From: Bacteroides salyersiae WAL 10018 = DSM 18765 = JCM 12988
GTDB lineage: Bacteria; Bacteroidota; Bacteroidia; Bacteroidales; Bacteroidaceae
Direction: 5' to 3'
DNA: 64,000 nt
Assembly: GCF_000381365.1 (NCBI RefSeq)
Contig: NZ_KB905466.1
Span: 1,509,207-1,573,206, forward strand
Every line of letters starts with the position of its first letter. The stretch's first letter is position 1. The notes under the pieces are model-generated. The model made no database searches, had not been told where the DNA came from, and was given only the letters and a program-made list of their open reading frames with translations. Position numbers and translations under genes: made by a program. Below, piece after piece: positions 18,175-27,112 of the stretch.

Positions 18175-18344
18175 TAACTTTGCATCTGTCAAGCTGATTG
18201 CTTGACTGGTCTTCTGCAAAGACTAAATGCGGTCTTTGAAATGTTGTGATTCTGTTTCACTGCAAGCGTCTTGCAGTTATTATAAGAAGACGAACAGCAC
18301 GACTACAATCATTTTCTAATTGTTTAATTTAATTTTTTCAGATT
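18175..18344 (+). promoter_or_regulatory. Promoter and structured leader with three hairpins
   Basis: A -7 box TAACTTTG (18175-18182) is followed by three perfect stem-loops: GTCAAGC/GCTTGAC (18188-18206), GTCTT/AAGAC (18209-18223) and ACTGCAAG/CTTGCAGT (18259-18277). The leader of about 155 nt precedes the gene at 18345. It may be a cis-regulatory RNA, or stems in DNA used by recombination or replication proteins. The rest of the gap 17954-18174 shows no gene. Confidence 0.6.
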
Positions 18345-19217
18345 ATGAATATTGAAAAATATTTATTAGAGAATGAAGCAAGCATAGAACTTGCTACTGT
18401 AACCGTGTTAATTAACAATGAATCAAAGGATATTATTCCTGCGTTCACCAAGTTTTCAATCAAGCGCAAAGACCTCTCAAAGAGTAAAATCTTAGAGAAT
18501 CTTGACAAGGGTAAAATCTTGCCAACTATCTTTGCGTTTACAAGCACAAAGCCATTCAGAGATGAAAATATCATCCTGTTTGACTACAATGGGGTAGAAA
18601 TACCCCAAGAGTTAGACAATGATGTTTTGGTTAGTCTTGACAAACCTGACACTATCAATTTGTTAGGCTTGCTTGATACCCCTCTCACTTCTGCTGTGGT
18701 AAAGTGCAAATCCGTTGCCGAAGCCTATTCTTATGTTGCTACAACTTGCGCCATTGCACAACTCCCTACAAAGGATGAGTGGATTGGAATAGGTGCAGCT
18801 ACAACCAAAGAAAATGTCCTAAGCCAAATTCTTCAATTTGCAAAGGAAAGAAGAATGAACGGAACGGCAGCACAAGCCTATTTCGGGCTTTCTTGCCGCG
18901 TAGCTTCATTACAGAAAGCCGCCATAACAATGGTAACCCCATTTGAAGATTTTAAGTTTCGTACTTTGGAAGAGGCAACAAGATTGTTTCAAGCGACAGA
19001 GAAAGCCTTTGGAGCAAGATGTGCTGTGCAAACTCGCTATATCAAAGCATTAAACACAAGCATTAAAATCAATACTTTGGATGAAGTTATTGAAGCTCTG
19101 AGTGCTATTGATGAAGTGACGAGACAAACAATCATAGACGCCCGTTGTGAGGACAAACGTCAATACATACAAGACTTTGTTACAAAGCAAATTGGAGTGC
19201 ACAGAAATGCTGCATAA
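18345..19217 (+). CDS. Hypothetical protein of the nested element
   Basis: A 290-residue soluble protein with no signal peptide or membrane segment. It is predicted alpha/beta in its first 110 residues and mainly helical afterwards (for example QILQFAKERRMNGTAAQAYFGL). I do not recognise a family. It has its own promoter and a hairpin-rich leader, and is the first gene of the nested element, convergent with the helicase-like gene (70 bp between stops). Confidence 0.7.
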   Translation: MNIEKYLLENEASIELATVTVLINNESKDIIPAFTKFSIKRKDLSKSKILENLDKGKILPTIFAFTSTKPFRDENIILFDYNGVEIPQELDNDVLVSLDKPDTINLLGLLDTPLTSAVVKCKSVAEAYSYVATTCAIAQLPTKDEWIGIGAATTKENVLSQILQFAKERRMNGTAAQAYFGLSCRVASLQKAAITMVTPFEDFKFRTLEEATRLFQATEKAFGARCAVQTRYIKALNTSIKINTLDEVIEALSAIDEVTRQTIIDARCEDKRQYIQDFVTKQIGVHRNAA

Positions 19218-19287
19218 ATAAAAGAAATATGAATCACAACAAACATTTAGAGGGCATTCCGCATTACACGGTTTGCCCTCTATTCGT

Positions 19288-21120
19288 TTATTCTATTTCA
19301 TACAAATAACCACGCTCGCCATTTGTGGAAACTGGTCTGTGCCGCATAACTTTCAATCCGTACAAGTCTGACAAGTCAGAAACCTTGCCTTTCTTTTTGA
19401 CACCATATCTTGAATACACCTCATTCATTGCAGCTTTTATCTTATCCGCACTTATTGTCCGCTTAGAGAAAATCCGTACAAATTCATTTCTAAGCCTGTT
19501 CCTCATATTACGCAAAGCCACTTCATTTTTCAACTCACACTCTTTATAGCCAAGTGCCTTAATCCGCTCACTGCCCAATTCATCATAGAACAGCCGAAGT
19601 TCCGGGTACTTCTATTCAATAAGCATGGCTGCCAAATTAAACATCGCACCGCCTCTATAATCGCAGTAGCTTTTCATCCTGTCCGCAAACGATTCCTTTC
19701 TGATAATATGCCCTAACTGTTCCTCATATTCCTTATAGCATTGCGGCTCATTATAAACTTGCGGTGCTGACACATCAAATCCGCTTTCTACCAACTGATT
19801 TTTGACTACTATGCCGTTCTCATAATTATATCTCTGCAAGTCGTAAGAATAACGCTCGTTCAACATAGCCATTTCGTTTGTCACGAACTTGTCCTGCAAA
19901 GAATCATACATGATAAACGATTCATCATATTTCAGCATCTTTTGAAGCCGACAAACATCCCTTATACGTTTTTGCCTTAATGCCTTGTCGCTTATAAGAT
20001 TGTTGCTTTCCACTTCCGCATAAGTCAGCCGTAGTTTGTCCTGCAACTCTTTTTCAAACATTTCTTCCGACTTGTCAAACATACTCATATTATAGACGAA
20101 CACGATATGTTTTCTAAACGGATTTTCCGCCAACCGTTGCCGACCTGCAATCTATACCAAGTCAGTAGCAATGTCTATCGCAGTGTTTACACGCTTGCTG
20201 TCACTTATAACAAAGGAAGTGGCATTCGTGGAATAAAAGTCGCACCCTGCAAAAGCTGTCGAAGTACAGAAAGTGAACATCTTGTGCTTTTCTCCTTTTA
20301 ATGGAATCCTGCCATTCATGAAATCTGCCCCCAACTTCTTTATCTGTGAATCGTTGTCCGTAGAATTGCCGACTATGATATTCACCTCATCGGGCTTTAA
20401 CCCTGTCTGCTTTATGATATTTAGAATGTTGTTCACACTATTCAAGAAGATAACACACTCTTTGGAATATACAGCAGTTCCGTCTATCTCCATTCGTGGA
20501 AATGCCCCCTGCTGATAAGAGCGGACTATTTCAACAGCCGCATCAATAGGGCGTGGAGTACGCACTCGAATCACTTTTATTTTCTCAACATCCTACCACT
20601 TCATTTGATAATACGGCATATTCTTGAAGTCGTTTATCTGTCCGATATACTTGTCTAAAATGGGAGTTGCTGAAAGAAATGTCACATATTTAAATTGTTT
20701 CAAATATGCCATAAAACGGTGTTCCACCTCCGACTTGAAACCGCTGTCCGATAACAGATATTGAAATTCGTCTGCAACCACACGCCAATCCGATTTATCC
20801 TCTATGCACCCTGCCACTTTCGGCAAAGAATCATACGACACCAATATCTTAGGTGTTTCCGCACATCTGACATACTCTTTAATCTCTGATTCTGTAACAC
20901 CACCGACAACGAGCAAAGTGTTTCTGTACTGCTCATGCTTGTTTACAAGCAAGTTGTTCCGAGGACTGCATACAATGGCCTTGTGCCTGTCCGTAAGTGC
21001 CAATGTGGTAGCCCCACAATTCGGAATGCCTTTGTTCAGAATACCATTCGGCAATTCAAAATCTTTAATTTCACTGACATACTTTGTGCCTTTCGGCACG
21101 ACAATTCTAATTTTCCTCAT
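19288..21120 (-). CDS. SF2 helicase-like protein interrupted by three in-frame TAG codons
   Basis: One continuous reading frame of 611 codons from ATG (21118-21120) to TAA, broken only by TAG at 20593-20595, 20152-20154 and 19612-19614. No frameshift and no internal TAA or TGA occurs. Helicase-like motifs are visible: a nucleotide-binding loop (IPNCGATTLAL, about 32-42), motif II VVADEFQYLL, motif III FLSATPI and motif VI [TAG]IAGRQR, where the family has Gln in QxxGRxxR. The TAG therefore stands exactly at the conserved Gln. It is either a gene translated with TAG as Gln (as in some crAss-like phages) or a decayed gene with nonsense mutations. None of the other main genes of the nested element ends in TAG. 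Confidence 0.8.
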
Positions 21121-21812
21121 ACTACTTTCTTTTAATTCAATTACAATGATTTATCTGCTTGTTCTCCGTCCACTGTTCAGAAGTGGTCTATCTTCTTTAT
21201 TAAGAGAACGAGGAAGATTTTTTGGACTGCCCGACCGAAATAAAACCGAAATCAGAAGTTTCGGCTCTATTGCTAAAAGAAAGTAATTGATATGTTGAAA
21301 TTACTGCAATAATTATGTCAGACAGTAATGCTTTCTCTTCTTAATTTTCTTACATTCAAATATATACAACTTTTCGGACATCTCCAAACGGAAACAGCTC
21401 CAACCACAAAAACAGCACCTGACAGCTTGTTCTACTCAAAATTTCATGCTTGAGGTCTATTGCAGAGCGGTTTACTGCCTATCCCCAATTTTTCAGAAAT
21501 TGCGAAAATTGAAAATTCCCGGCTACTATATGGCTACATATAACATCATACAATCTTATTGTAGCACTCAATCAACAAGACCCTATAAGAAGATATAACC
21601 TATTCCTGCAAAAGAACCTATCCTATAAATAGACATACGCACTGTTATAAGCCGATAATATCAAAATACCCCCTCCGTCTATACTGTTGTCCTGTCTTTC
21701 AAAAAGGAGAATGCCATATACAAGCGAGCATACTACACTTCAAGTCCCCCCACCAATGATTGAATAAAAACAAAGAATAAACAAAATCATTCACCAATTA
21801 AATTTTTCGTTT
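21121..21812. other. Non-coding gap in the nested element
   Basis: I see no convincing gene here on either strand. There is a small hairpin CCGAAA/TTTCGG (about 21251-21269) and otherwise AT-rich sequence. I specifically looked for a tRNA T-arm (GGTTCGA) that could mark a suppressor tRNA and found none. Confidence 0.5.
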
Positions 21813-22835
21813 ATGGAAAACTTAGTTTTATTGCCAACTATGGCACAGAAAAGACGTGGTAACTTTGGGCAGTTTGCAGAAGATGCGACTATCATTTCAG
21901 AAGAAACCACAAGAGTGAAGAAAGTAAACCACTTCATAGAGGCAAACACTATGGAGATTGATTTACAACACTTGCAGAGTGATTGCATCGTACCCGTTTT
22001 CAGTAAGGACAACGAACTGACAATTTCACACAATGCCTTTATTGAAACAGTTTGGGAAGCTGCAAACACTTTCTTTACAGGTGAAACGATTGATAAACCT
22101 GACATTCGTGTTTCGCACATCGTGAAAGGTCGCATTCCTGAAGCGATACACAAGCCAGCAAACCAACTATTAGAGAGTGACAAGACACAGTATTTTGAGC
22201 GCATGATGTTCTGTTTTGAAGTACCTACCATTTATGAAACGGTAGAGGGAAACAAGCTCACTCTTTCAATAGGTGGTGTCAGAGCCTACAATCAGATGAA
22301 TCTTTACAGCAAGAAAACAGTTGAGAGATTCAAGGTTTTTGTGGGCTTTAAGAACATGGTTTGCTGCAACTTGTGTGTTTATACGGACGGTTATCTTGGC
22401 AACTTGGAAGTTTCAAGTACAAATGACTTGTTCCGTTCTGTCTTGGATATGTTTTACCATTACGACCCTGCAAAGCACATTCACTTGATGCAGACATTTG
22501 GAAACAGCTATCTGACAGAGCATCAGTTTGCACAGATACTTGGCAAGATGCGTCTTTATCAATGTCTGCCACAAGGCTATCAGAAAAGCATACCCCGATT
22601 GTTAATCACTGACACACAGATTAACAGCGTGGCAAAGGCTTACATTCAGGATGAGAACTTTGGTGGATTTGGTGGTGACTTGTCTATGTGGAGATTTTAC
22701 AATCTTCTGACAGGTGCTAACAAGTCAAGCTACATAGATTCTTTCTTGGATAGAAGTCTGAATGCAACGGAAGTTGCACAGGGCATTAACATGGCTTTGC
22801 ACGGTGACGAGCGTTATTCATGGTTTATTGATTGA
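21813..22835 (+). CDS. DUF3871-type protein of Bacteroides mobile elements
   Basis: A 340-residue soluble protein. Its layout, with an N-terminal charged region, a central ISHNAFIETVWEAA segment and C-terminal GFGGDLSMWRFYNLLTGANKSSYIDSFLDRS, matches the DUF3871 family common in Bacteroides integrated elements beside recombinases. The C-terminal part resembles a domain found in phage/plasmid proteins. Function is unknown. It is followed after about 77 bp by a small membrane protein gene. Confidence 0.7.
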   Translation: MENLVLLPTMAQKRRGNFGQFAEDATIISEETTRVKKVNHFIEANTMEIDLQHLQSDCIVPVFSKDNELTISHNAFIETVWEAANTFFTGETIDKPDIRVSHIVKGRIPEAIHKPANQLLESDKTQYFERMMFCFEVPTIYETVEGNKLTLSIGGVRAYNQMNLYSKKTVERFKVFVGFKNMVCCNLCVYTDGYLGNLEVSSTNDLFRSVLDMFYHYDPAKHIHLMQTFGNSYLTEHQFAQILGKMRLYQCLPQGYQKSIPRLLITDTQINSVAKAYIQDENFGGFGGDLSMWRFYNLLTGANKSSYIDSFLDRSLNATEVAQGINMALHGDERYSWFID

Positions 22836-22912
22836 TTCACTTTACAACGGTGGGGGATATTCAGTAATTGGATATTTCCCACTTTTTTACCAACTTCTAA
22901 AATCTGAATTTT

Positions 22913-23056
22913 ATGGCACAGAAAAATAATGAAAATTGGAATTTTTATGGAGCAATATTCGTTGTGGTCTTTATCGTGTTCCTTTGCATCAGTCCGCTTT
23001 ATACGATAGGAATCTTTTGGATATTGGCTACAATTTACTCTATGTTGATTCACTAA
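22913..23056 (+). CDS. Small single-pass membrane protein (47 aa)
   Basis: ATG at 22913, stop TAA at 23056. A polar start (MAQKNNENW) is followed by a hydrophobic segment of about 30 residues (AIFVVVFIVFLCISPLYTIGIFWILATI), probably one or two passes. It is placed between the DUF3871 gene and the small recombinase. Function is unknown. Confidence 0.55.
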   Translation: MAQKNNENWNFYGAIFVVVFIVFLCISPLYTIGIFWILATIYSMLIH

Positions 23057-23061
23057 TTAGC

Positions 23062-23126
23062 AAAGTGAATGTTCCGTTGATGTTCAGTTAGTTAGCTAAT
23101 TAGAACATACACCGGACATTCACTTT
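23062..23126. repeat. Long hairpin before the small recombinase gene
   Basis: The perfect 11-bp arms AAAGTGAATGT (23062-23072) and ACATTCACTTT (23116-23126) extend inwards with TCCG/CCGG and an inner TGTTC/GAACA stem, and a T-rich tract follows. It may be a terminator for the DUF3871 operon or a target of the adjacent recombinase (gene starts at 23146). Confidence 0.65.
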
Positions 23127-23145
23127 TATTGTTTAACCCTCAAAA

Positions 23146-23742
23146 ATGAACATTATGAGCTTGAAATACAGCAACACAACGGCGGACTTTCTGCAATGGG
23201 ATGAAGCAATGAACTTGATAAGAAAGTTATTCAAGGACGGCAATTATAACATGAGTTTGCTTGTGGCTTTGGGCTGTTTCTTTGGCTTGCGGATAAGTGA
23301 CATACTCGCACTAAGGTGGAATCAGATACTTAATGTGAGTGAGTTTACTATCATAGAACACAAGACAGGGAAGAAAAGGACTATCCGCATTAACCCACAA
23401 CTGCAAAGGCATATTGCGGAATGTTACAAGGCTATCAAGCCATTAGGCAAAAGTTCCCCTATTTTGGTTAGTCAGAAAGGCACAGTCTATTCAATCCAAC
23501 GGATAAACATTATTCTGAAAGAACTGAAACAGAAGTACAAACTGCATATAGGTAATTTCAGTTGCCATTCGCTTAGAAAGACTTTTGGCAGGCAGGTTTA
23601 TAACGTGAATAGTGAAAACTCTGAATTGGCTTTGGTCAAACTTATGGAGCTTTTCAATCATAGTTCTGTTGCCATAACCAAACGCTATCTTGGACTAAGG
23701 CAGGAAGAACTTTTGAATACATACGACTGCCTTAGCTTCTAA
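23146..23742 (+). CDS. Small tyrosine recombinase (catalytic domain only)
   Basis: 198 residues, about half the length of an ICE integrase and lacking the arm-binding domain. All catalytic positions are visible: Arg in GLRISD, Lys in EHKTGKKR, HSLRKTF (His, Arg), His in FNHSSV and Tyr in KRYLGL. Such compact enzymes act in resolution or inversion as well as integration. An alternative start lies at 23155 (MSLKYS). It is flanked on both sides by long inverted repeats (23062-23126 and 23750-23807), which are candidate substrates. Confidence 0.85.
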   Translation: MNIMSLKYSNTTADFLQWDEAMNLIRKLFKDGNYNMSLLVALGCFFGLRISDILALRWNQILNVSEFTIIEHKTGKKRTIRINPQLQRHIAECYKAIKPLGKSSPILVSQKGTVYSIQRINIILKELKQKYKLHIGNFSCHSLRKTFGRQVYNVNSENSELALVKLMELFNHSSVAITKRYLGLRQEELLNTYDCLSF

Positions 23743-23749
23743 ATTCTCA

Positions 23750-23807
23750 GTAGGTAGAAAATTTGAAAAATGGCTCTTTTATGGGTACAAATGGATTTTC
23801 TACCTAC
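23750..23807. repeat. 13-bp inverted repeat after the small recombinase
   Basis: GTAGGTAGAAAAT (23750-23762) and its exact reverse complement (23795-23807) have a 32-bp loop and start 8 bp after the stop codon. It is a likely terminator or a recombination site. Confidence 0.65.
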
Positions 23808-23858
23808 TTGATTTTCATTTTAATATACTCAATCCTTGCATTTGAAAAGGTAAATTCG

Positions 23859-24100
23859 TAATTTTGTGTCGTAAATTTAAGAAGAACTGCCTATGTAACA
23901 TTACAGACAATAGACATAAAGATAAAGAAGCGTTAGCTTTATTCTTGCACTCTGAAAATTGGGGAATTGGACGAATGCTGCAAAGAGTAAAAGTTGATGC
24001 TCACGCTTATGGCGTGGGCTTTTACTCGTATATTGCAGCAAAAGGTTATCCCCAATACCGACAGAGTGCATAGACGAAGTTATTAGTCCACGTTTTTTTA
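23859..24100 (+). ncRNA. Candidate structured RNA: 125-nt hairpin of five nested perfect helices
   Basis: A promoter (TTG 23836-23838, TAATTTTG 23859-23866) is followed after 80 nt by a rod of perfect helices: TGCACTCTG/CAGAGTGCA (23946-23954 with 24062-24070), ATTGGGGA/TCCCCAAT (23958-23965 with 24049-24056), TGCTGCAA/TTGCAGCA (23976-23983 with 24033-24040), GAGTAAAAG/CTTTTACTC (23985-23993 with 24019-24027) and an apical GCTCACGC/GCGTGGGC. A T-run lies near 24092-24098. The layout is 6S-like, but I cannot assign a known family. A similar structure lies at 55022-55145. A 69-codon frame across it lacks any protein-like feature. Confidence 0.55.
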
Positions 24101-24177
24101 TTGTCTTACCCCAGCTTTTGGACTACCCCCTAATTAACAACATTTTCAAGCAATAACAAATAAAAGAAGAAAAGACA

Positions 24178-24579
24178 ATGAAAACATTACGTTATATCGG
24201 CATTGCTATTTTAGCCGTAATTTTGAGTGTGAATTTCATCGCTTGCTCCGATGATGATGAAGATGAACCACAAACCACTCCTGCAACTTTGGCAGGCACA
24301 ACTTGGAAGATTGCCACTTCTGACGAAAACGGCATGGAAGGTGCAACCTTTACTTTCAATGAAGATAAAACTGTTACAGTTAATCCGTCCATGTGGTCAA
24401 AGGTTACATATTCGGTTAATGGCAGCAACTTGAAAATCGTCTTTAATGATGATGATTATATTGAAGGTGCAATCGCTATCAACGGCAATTCCGCTACTTA
24501 TCAATACAAGTGGTACGATATAGACGGAACTGTGCAAGGTGACGGCACACAGCATAACATGACTTTGCAAAAGCAATAA
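24178..24579 (+). CDS. Small lipoprotein, lipocalin-like
   Basis: 133 residues with a lipoprotein signal ending FIAC (Cys about 23) and then an acidic tether (SDDDEDEPQ), typical of Bacteroides surface lipoproteins. The remainder (AGTTWKIAT...GATFTFNEDKTVTV...TYSVNGSNLKIVF) reads as a small beta-barrel of the lipocalin-like type. Function is unknown. As nested-element cargo it may alter the host surface. Confidence 0.75.
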   Translation: MKTLRYIGIAILAVILSVNFIACSDDDEDEPQTTPATLAGTTWKIATSDENGMEGATFTFNEDKTVTVNPSMWSKVTYSVNGSNLKIVFNDDDYIEGAIAINGNSATYQYKWYDIDGTVQGDGTQHNMTLQKQ

Positions 24580-24654
24580 TTATATTTGATAACCTCACAC
24601 GTTGGCGGCATTTGATAGAGTAATCATTTGCCGCTCTTTATGAATCTTATTCAG

Positions 24655-25125
24655 ATGAAAGCAATACGGATTTTTAAGGCAGCTATGATAGCTGTTGTGG
24701 CACTTGCGAGCATAACATCTTGCAGTAGCGATGATGAGCAAGAAAACGAAATTTCTACTTATCCGGCTAATGCAAAAGGTGTTTGTGTTTATTGGGGTGA
24801 TAACTTCATAGACACAGATGAAAGTTACTATTTGTGGATAAACGATTATATTGTCAAATACATTGCACGTGAAGAAAACATAGATATAACTCAAAGGGCA
24901 GAAAAGGACATCACTTATCACCCTTTAACTATGGATATTGTCTATGAGTTACTTACTGATTTTTACGGTACAGAGATTACTGCCAATACAGATTTCAGTG
25001 AATTGTCACCAAATCCCCAAACACTAATACAATACATACAATCCAACAAATCAAGATACAGATACATAATATCATACAACAGCGATTATATCTTATTCAA
25101 CAGAACATCCGATAAGAATTATTAA
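24655..25125 (+). CDS. Small lipoprotein, unknown function
   Basis: About 156 residues from ATG 24655 (MKAIRIFKAAMIAVV, lipobox ITSC). An ATG at 24640 is an alternative. Acidic residues follow the Cys. The body contains a potential alpha/beta fold (YPANAKGVCVYWGDNFI) with no recognised motif. It is separated from the previous lipoprotein by a GCGGCA/TGCCGC hairpin (about 24605-24631) with a short T-run. Confidence 0.65.
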   Translation: MKAIRIFKAAMIAVVALASITSCSSDDEQENEISTYPANAKGVCVYWGDNFIDTDESYYLWINDYIVKYIAREENIDITQRAEKDITYHPLTMDIVYELLTDFYGTEITANTDFSELSPNPQTLIQYIQSNKSRYRYIISYNSDYILFNRTSDKNY

Positions 25126-25133
25126 AGCATACC

Positions 25134-25175
25134 CACAAACGGCATTTGTGCAACAAAGCATGAGTGCCGTTTGTG
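25134..25175. terminator. 11-bp hairpin between convergent lipoprotein and serine recombinase genes
   Basis: CACAAACGGCA (25134-25144) and TGCCGTTTGTG (25165-25175) pair perfectly. Position between convergent stops suggests a bidirectional terminator. Confidence 0.6.
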
Positions 25176-25245
25176 TTCCCGTCCAATTTTTCTTCCTGAC
25201 GCTCTTGATAAAAACAAGTGAAAGTGTCTGAAAAATAGACATGAA

Positions 25246-27015
25246 TCATTCAAAATAAGGTTGGTTTGCAATGCCCTCAATCCAATATTCCTTTTGATAT
25301 ATCAGCATATCCATAACCTCTTTTGCAGTGTAAGGAGTGTCCTTTATTGTTGGAAGTGCAAACTTGCTGTCTGAAACACGATGGGGAATCGGCACCAAAA
25401 TTGACCGATTTTGCTCGTCAAATTGAAACGAATGCGGCAACTCAACCACTTCTGCTGATTTTGCCTTGATATGGATGCAGACTATTTTTCTTGTACCATT
25501 CTTGAAGTCAACAACAAATGTGCCCCTTTTCTGTGTTTCCGAATAATATACGACACGGTTAAGGTACTTTTTGAACAGACGTGCCTTATCCTCTATGGAA
25601 AAATTATCGAGTGTTTCAATGGCAACATCGTTGGCTAATTCTGCCTTTGAGACTTCTTTTTGATATCGTTCTGCTTTCAACTGTTTTATTTCATCCTCTG
25701 CATCTGAAATAAACTTCTCCTTGCTCTCATATTGCTGTTGCTGATGAAGAAGCAAGGCCGGGTTGGTCAGTATCTTGATACTCTCCAAAATGGATGCCTG
25801 CTCTGATTTTGCAGTGGAGATGTCAGTATTAAGCGATTGGATTTTACTCGTAAGATTGTCTATTTCCCTGATTATCTTGGCAATTTTCTCATTGCTCATT
25901 TCCATGAACTCATCTTTGGCAATGGCAGTCTTTACGATTACCCATATTGTTTTTAATGCAATATCTGCATTGACACCACCATTGGCGCAAATGGTTTCAT
26001 CATATTTGTTCTTTTTGACTGCACAGCGATAATAACGTAGCCCCGTACCCGTCTGTCTTACAATATACATATTCTTCCCACAAGGACATTTCAGGATATA
26101 TCTCAAAGCATTGTAGTTCACTCCATTGTTTGGAACATCTACAATCCTATTCTGATTGAGGATGGCTTGCACCTTATCCCATGTTTCTTCTGTAACCAAC
26201 GCATCACCCTTGCGTTCTATCGGCTCTCGCCTTGTCTGCTCTGTCTTGTTCTTGCCGTCACGGTTTGGCATAATACGCCACACACCCTTGTAGCATGGAT
26301 TATGCAATATGCGGTAAATATTCTCTGAAAAGAAATCATTGCCCTTTACTGTCTTTATTCCACGTGAAATCATTTCATGCTGAATCTCTTTTGCAGTCAA
26401 ACCGTTAATACACATCTGAAATATCTCTTGAACAATAGGAGCATTCTCATCACGTACCAATATGGATTTTGGTGTTTTCCCTCTGACATAGTTCGGATTA
26501 GGCACAGCCGAATAGCCAAAAGGCACAACGCTACCCTTGCACATCAATTCCTCCGATTGGAGAAAGCAGCGTACTTTACCACTTCTCATACGCTCGGTTA
26601 TCTTCAAACGTTCAGCCCTTGCATATTCTGCGGCAATGGCTATTCTCATAATATCCACAAGGTCTAATACCTTGCCACCCTTATAATGTGCTTTGGTATC
26701 AATGAATATTACATCCAATCCATTCTGCAACAGGCTGTTCACATCATTCATTACCGACAAAATTTCCGTTTGCCTTGATAAACGGCTCAATTCGCTGACA
26801 ACAACCACATCTGCATCTTCAGCAGTCAAAGTCAGGAGTTTCAGGTAACTTGGTCTGTTCTTGACAGCACCACTTATGCCCTCATCTTTGAGAACATCAT
26901 TCAAACTATAGCCATTATCCCTGCAAAAATCCTCAATCTGCAAACGTTGCCGTGCTGCATCTTGCGCTGTCGTGGAGACACGAATATATCCTATGGCTCG
27001 TTTCTTCTTTTCCAT
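25246..27015 (-). CDS. Large serine recombinase of the nested element
   Basis: About 589 residues from the ATG at 27013-27015 (MEKKKRAIGY). An in-frame start at 27036 is possible. It has an N-terminal resolvase domain with the nucleophile Ser in YIRVSTTAQ and the LSRLSRQTE and AIAAEYARAERLKITERM motifs, then a recombinase domain (about 160-260). A zinc-ribbon (CPCGKNMY...YYRCAVKKNKYDETIC) follows, with a coiled coil at about 380-450. Such enzymes integrate at short attB sites with a 2-bp core. The gene starts about 100 bp from the right end and reads inwards, the usual position. It is the enzyme expected to move the 9.2 kb element in and out of the ICE integrase. Confidence 0.93.
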   Translation of the reverse strand: MEKKKRAIGYIRVSTTAQDAARQRLQIEDFCRDNGYSLNDVLKDEGISGAVKNRPSYLKLLTLTAEDADVVVVSELSRLSRQTEILSVMNDVNSLLQNGLDVIFIDTKAHYKGGKVLDLVDIMRIAIAAEYARAERLKITERMRSGKVRCFLQSEELMCKGSVVPFGYSAVPNPNYVRGKTPKSILVRDENAPIVQEIFQMCINGLTAKEIQHEMISRGIKTVKGNDFFSENIYRILHNPCYKGVWRIMPNRDGKNKTEQTRREPIERKGDALVTEETWDKVQAILNQNRIVDVPNNGVNYNALRYILKCPCGKNMYIVRQTGTGLRYYRCAVKKNKYDETICANGGVNADIALKTIWVIVKTAIAKDEFMEMSNEKIAKIIREIDNLTSKIQSLNTDISTAKSEQASILESIKILTNPALLLHQQQQYESKEKFISDAEDEIKQLKAERYQKEVSKAELANDVAIETLDNFSIEDKARLFKKYLNRVVYYSETQKRGTFVVDFKNGTRKIVCIHIKAKSAEVVELPHSFQFDEQNRSILVPIPHRVSDSKFALPTIKDTPYTAKEVMDMLIYQKEYWIEGIANQPYFE

Positions 27016-27112
27016 AACCATTGTAGCGGTCAGCAACGGATAGCGGAATTGCTACCCTCGTAACCACACTGCAAAGATAAAAATAAATAGTTACACCCAC
27101 AAATCATAGTTG

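Noticed and set aside
21121..21812. Suppressor tRNA for TAG in the long gap beside the helicase gene
   Set aside because: No T-arm (GGTTCGA) or matching acceptor stem was seen on either strand here or in the other gaps of the nested element.
23946..24070. Retron msr-msd
   Set aside because: The long hairpin is suggestive, but there is no reverse transcriptase gene anywhere in the window.
23864..24073. 69-codon frame
   Set aside because: It coincides with the five-helix hairpin, and the sequence is explained by base pairing rather than coding.
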